The notes beneath the pieces are model-generated. The model had not been told where the DNA came from. It saw only the letters and a list, made by a program, of their open reading frames with translations, and made no database searches. A stretch of DNA of 9,449 nucleotides from Oribacterium sp. UBA6992 (lineage in GTDB: Bacteria > Bacillota > Clostridia > Lachnospirales > Lachnospiraceae). How positions within the stretch are numbered: the stretch's first letter is position 1; the number at the start of each line of letters is the position of its first letter. The translations under genes were made by a program, and so were the position numbers. This document shows, one piece after another, positions 6,973 to 9,449 of this stretch. Where the stretch lies: positions 1 through 9,449 of the forward strand of contig DJXY01000101.1 of NCBI GenBank assembly GCA_002449915.1. The letters run 5' to 3'.

Positions 6973-7857
6973 ATGAAGGTACTGAAAAACGAACCTCTTA
7001 AGAATCACACAAGCTTCCGGGTGGGAGGACCTGCCAGTGCTTATGTGATTCCGGAGGACGCAGATGAACTTAAAAAACTGATTATTTTTTTATATAAAGA
7101 GAAACTTTCCTACCGGATCCTCGGCAATGGCACCAATCTGCTGGTGTCGGATGAAGGAGTTCCGGGGGTGGTCATCGAGCTCCGGTCGGGACTTGACGGA
7201 CTGGAGCTGCTCGACGACCGCAGAGACGGAAGCATTCGCATCCAGGCAATGGCGGGGACACTTCTCTCGAGGACAGCGCTCTATGCCTACGAGCATGGAC
7301 TCGCGGGGATGGAGGCGCTGCGCGGGATCCCCGGCACGGTAGGCGGCGCGGTTACGATGAATGCCGGCGCGTACGGTACGGAGATGCGGGATGTGCTGGA
7401 GAGCTGCGAAGTGATCACACGGGAGGGACAGGTTAAAACGCTTCCGCTGGAGGCGCTGGAGCTTGGATACCGGCATTCTATTATACCGGAGTCGGGCTTG
7501 ATTGTGCTGTCAGCGGTGTTCCGTCTCCGGAAAGGTGACCCGGAGGAGATTTTAAAGGAGATGCAGGAGTATCAGCGGAGGCGTGCCGAGAAGCAGCCGC
7601 TGGATAAGGCTTCTGCGGGCTCCACCTTTAAGCGGCCGGAGGGGCATTTTGCCGGGCAGCTGATTGAGGAGAGCGGGCTCCGGGGATATCGGCACAACGG
7701 TGCGGTGGTATCAGAAAAGCACTGTGGATTTATTGTGAATGAAGGCAGCGCGACGGCTTCCGATATCTATGCTCTGATACAGGAGGTCCGTACCAAGGTT
7801 CTGGAGCATACAGGCGTGGAGCTTACGCCGGAGGTGAAGATGTGGGGAAGCTTCTGA
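6973..7857 (+). CDS. murB: UDP-N-acetylenolpyruvoylglucosamine reductase MurB
   Basis: MurB is the FAD- and NADPH-dependent cytoplasmic enzyme that reduces enolpyruvyl-UDP-GlcNAc to UDP-MurNAc, the second committed step of peptidoglycan synthesis. Visible over 294 residues: NHTSFRVGGPA (11-21), FAD-binding GNGTNLLVSD (51-60) and GIPGTVGGAVTMNAGAYG (118-135), and a substrate-binding C-terminal domain with SAGSTFKRPEG (214-224), where Ser217 fits the catalytic proton donor. IEESGLRGYRHNGA (231-244) and PEVKMWG (286-292), whose Glu287 fits the C-terminal catalytic acid, complete it. It looks like the shorter type II form of Gram-positives. The protein starts only ten residues before NHTSFRVGG, shorter than most relatives; an in-frame TAA at 6964-6966 rules out a longer start. 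An AAGGA site lies 10 nt upstream. Its last 16 bases overlap rapZ. Confidence 0.96.
   Translation: MKVLKNEPLKNHTSFRVGGPASAYVIPEDADELKKLIIFLYKEKLSYRILGNGTNLLVSDEGVPGVVIELRSGLDGLELLDDRRDGSIRIQAMAGTLLSRTALYAYEHGLAGMEALRGIPGTVGGAVTMNAGAYGTEMRDVLESCEVITREGQVKTLPLEALELGYRHSIIPESGLIVLSAVFRLRKGDPEEILKEMQEYQRRRAEKQPLDKASAGSTFKRPEGHFAGQLIEESGLRGYRHNGAVVSEKHCGFIVNEGSATASDIYALIQEVRTKVLEHTGVELTPEVKMWGSF
7830..7834 (+). promoter_or_regulatory. Ribosome binding site for rapZ inside murB
   Basis: GGAGG lies within the last codons of murB, 7 nt before the GTG at 7842. It supports GTG as the rapZ start and suggests that terminating murB ribosomes help start rapZ. Confidence 0.75.
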
Positions 7858-8705
7858 TCGTAACAGGGATGAGTGGTGCCGGTAAGACGGTTGCACTGAA
7901 ATCCCTTGAGGATATGGGATATTACTGCGTGGACAATCTGCCAATCCCGCTGATCGGCAAGTTTGCGGAGCTGCTTACGGATGGAAATGCGGAGATCAGC
8001 AAAGCGGCGCTCGGTGTGGATATCCGTTCCGGCAAGGACCTTCCGATGCTCAAGGAGGTTTTTGATGACTGGGACATCAAGGGCAGAGTGGAATATGAGA
8101 TTTTATTTCTGGATGCCGCGGATGATGTGCTTCTGAAACGGTTTAAGGAGACAAGACGCGCCCACCCGCTGTCCAAGGATGGCAGAGTCGAGACCGGGAT
8201 CCGGGAGGAGCGTACGGTGCTGTCATGGCTTAAGGAGCGGGCGGATTATATTATTGATACGTCGCACCTCCTTACCAAGGAGCTGAGAGCACAGCTTCAG
8301 GATATCTTTTTAAAAAATGCCGAGTATGAAAACCTGCAGGTGACGATCCTGTCCTTCGGTTATAAATATGGGATTCCGGAGGATGCGGACCTTTTATTTG
8401 ATGTCCGGTTTCTGCCTAATCCTTATTATGTACCGGAGCTTAAGCATCATACGGGACTCGAGGAGCCGGTGCAGAAATATGTATGTCAGGATGGTGTAGC
8501 AGCGGAATTTATGGCAAAGCTCCTGGATCTGATTCGCTTCCTGATCCCGCACTATATCTCGGAGGGTAAAAACCAGCTTGTGATCGGGATCGGATGTACG
8601 GGAGGCCATCACCGCAGCGTAACCATAGCGGAGATGCTCTTTCAGGAGCTTAAAAAAACCGCAGACTATGGTCTCCGCATTGATCACAGAGATATTGAAA
8701 AATGA
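7842..8705 (+). CDS. rapZ: RapZ/YvcJ-family P-loop nucleotide-binding regulator
   Basis: The family comprises E. coli RapZ, which binds the small RNAs GlmZ and GlmY and senses glucosamine-6-phosphate, and B. subtilis YvcJ, a nucleotide-binding protein linked to competence; its role in Clostridia is not settled. The 287 residues show the N-terminal P-loop GMSGAGKT (9-16), GYYCVDNLP (26-34), GVDIRSG (58-64), RRAHPLS (105-111) and REERTVL (121-127). The conserved C-terminal domain holds DVRFLPNPYYVPEL (187-200) and IGIGCTGGHHRSV (248-260), the region tied to ligand and RNA binding in E. coli RapZ. The start is GTG, 16 nt before the murB stop, chosen for its GGAGG at 7 nt and the normal N-terminus (GKLLIVTGMSG); the next ATG would remove the P-loop strand. 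Its link to amino-sugar metabolism fits the adjacent murB. Confidence 0.94.
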   Translation: MGKLLIVTGMSGAGKTVALKSLEDMGYYCVDNLPIPLIGKFAELLTDGNAEISKAALGVDIRSGKDLPMLKEVFDDWDIKGRVEYEILFLDAADDVLLKRFKETRRAHPLSKDGRVETGIREERTVLSWLKERADYIIDTSHLLTKELRAQLQDIFLKNAEYENLQVTILSFGYKYGIPEDADLLFDVRFLPNPYYVPELKHHTGLEEPVQKYVCQDGVAAEFMAKLLDLIRFLIPHYISEGKNQLVIGIGCTGGHHRSVTIAEMLFQELKKTADYGLRIDHRDIEK

Positions 8706-8752
8706 TCGCAGCAGTAAACCGGCATGTGTATATAGTCAGCCCACCTTGATCA

Positions 8753-8778
8753 GCAATATTTTCCGGAGTGAAATATGC
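8753..8778. repeat. Inverted repeat between rapZ and whiA
   Basis: GC-A-ATATTT (8753-8761) pairs with AAATATGC (8771-8778) across a 9-nt loop, with one bulged A. No T-run follows, so it is not a classic terminator. It may be an RNA stem in the 145-nt gap, perhaps shielding an mRNA end, or chance. The only promoter-like sequence nearby (GATAAT at 8783-8788) lacks a good -35. Confidence 0.3.
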
Positions 8779-8850
8779 CGTGGATAATACATGCAAAGCA
8801 GCACAGGTGTAGGAACTTCTGCATCCGATTGTGAGACAAAGAGGATTGAA

Positions 8851-9449
8851 ATGTCGTTTTCCAGAAAAGTGAAGGACGAACTTGTTAAAAAGGACTTTAC
8901 AGTTACCGGAAAAGAATATAAGATTACAAGCGTCGATAATGAACAGTCGTATATTAGAAAATATCTGAGAGATAAATTTCTGGAAGCTGGTTCTGTAACA
9001 GATCCCAACAAGGATTATCATCTTGAGTTTATCTGTCAGAATCAGGACGATGTGGGGAAGATTATGGCCGGGCTTCAGTCCTTCGGTCTGCATCCTAAGA
9101 CAACGGAACGCGGCAAGCACCCGATCGTTTATCTTAAAGATGCGTCTGAAATCTCAGATGTACTGAACATTGTAGGTGCCCACAGCGCGCTGATGGATTT
9201 TGAGAATGTACGTATCCTGAAGGAAGTCAGTGAAAACGTAAATCGCCGGGTTAATTTTGAAACAGCCAACATTAACAGAACCGTGCGTGCCAGCATCCGG
9301 CAGACGGAGGACATCAGGCTTATACAGGAGAAGCTCGGGTTCAAAAATCTGGAACCCGGTCTCAGGGAAATTGCGGAGGCAAGCCTCCGTAATCCAGGCG
9401 CTTCCCTGGAGGAGCTTGCGGCAGGGCTCGAAAGCCCGATCGGTAAAAG
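8851..9449 (+). CDS. whiA: WhiA-family DNA-binding protein, shortened N-terminal domain; 3' end outside window
   Basis: WhiA proteins join a degenerate LAGLIDADG homing-endonuclease-like domain to a C-terminal helix-turn-helix. They control sporulation division genes in Streptomyces and affect division and chromosome segregation in Bacillus. Here 199 residues are visible. The start MSFSRKVKDEL is standard, with AGAGG 6 nt upstream. By residue 34 the protein has reached what is normally the second LAGLIDADG half (YIRKYLRDKFLEAGSV, 34-49; YHLEF, 56-60). Then come VYLKDASEI (93-101), NIVGAHSALMDFENVRILKE (106-125), NRRVNFETANINRTV (131-145) and the HTH lead-in ASLEELAAGLESPIGK (184-199). About 90-100 residues of the first half, usual in roughly 310-residue WhiA, are missing. 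The reading frame is clean, so this is an in-frame shortening and not a frameshift. About 20-25 residues probably lie beyond the window. Confidence 0.88.
   Translation, partial: MSFSRKVKDELVKKDFTVTGKEYKITSVDNEQSYIRKYLRDKFLEAGSVTDPNKDYHLEFICQNQDDVGKIMAGLQSFGLHPKTTERGKHPIVYLKDASEISDVLNIVGAHSALMDFENVRILKEVSENVNRRVNFETANINRTVRASIRQTEDIRLIQEKLGFKNLEPGLREIAEASLRNPGASLEELAAGLESPIGK

Noticed and set aside
8746..8788. Promoter for whiA (TTGATC or TTTTCC with GATAAT)
   Set aside because: No -35/-10 pair combines good hexamers with acceptable spacing; whiA may be read from the upstream operon.
8706..8850. Missing first half of WhiA encoded in the gap upstream of whiA
   Set aside because: The gap is only 145 bases, with an in-frame TAA at 8785-8787. 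The codons after it show no WhiA-like residues, so a simple frameshift does not explain the loss.

Overview
The window looks like a chromosomal housekeeping segment from a low-to-mid GC Gram-positive bacterium, most likely of class Clostridia (Lachnospiraceae-like). The grounds are HPr kinase/phosphorylase, WhiA, a murB of the SAGSTF type, strong GGAGG ribosome sites, sigma-A-type promoters and the gene orders secG-rnr-smpB and hprK-murB-rapZ-whiA. The family-level placement is inference. No mobile element, CRISPR array, tRNA or rRNA was seen. All nine coding regions are recognisable, and no intergenic gap exceeds about 200 bases.

Layout. The 3' end of pheT (beta chain of phenylalanyl-tRNA synthetase) runs rightward to 1765 and ends in a hairpin terminator. 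Facing it is a leftward block, read from right to left: murI (5805-5008), secG (4913-4686), rnr (4578-2413) and smpB (2394-1924). A perfect 15-bp terminator hairpin separates secG from rnr. From 5999 a rightward block follows: hprK, murB, rapZ (overlapping murB by 16 nt) and whiA, which is cut by the window end.

How the genes work together. smpB and rnr belong to ribosome rescue and nonstop-mRNA decay. secG is part of the SecYEG translocon. murI (D-glutamate) and murB (UDP-MurNAc) supply peptidoglycan precursors from the two sides of one divergent control region. hprK (carbon catabolite control), rapZ (P-loop regulator) and whiA (division-linked DNA-binding protein) suggest an operon connecting carbon status, envelope synthesis and division.

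Most notable observations. (1) The murI and hprK promoters are exactly symmetric around one palindromic hexamer, TTGCAA, which is the -35 element of both, each with a 17-bp spacer. The two genes therefore cannot easily be initiated at the same time. (2) WhiA lacks about 90-100 residues covering the first LAGLIDADG-like half, keeping only the extreme N-terminus, the second half and the HTH region. (3) A strong-looking terminator sits only 30 nt before the rnr start codon, leaving no obvious room for an rnr-smpB promoter. No wholly new system is evident; the novelty is in these variants and regulatory arrangements.
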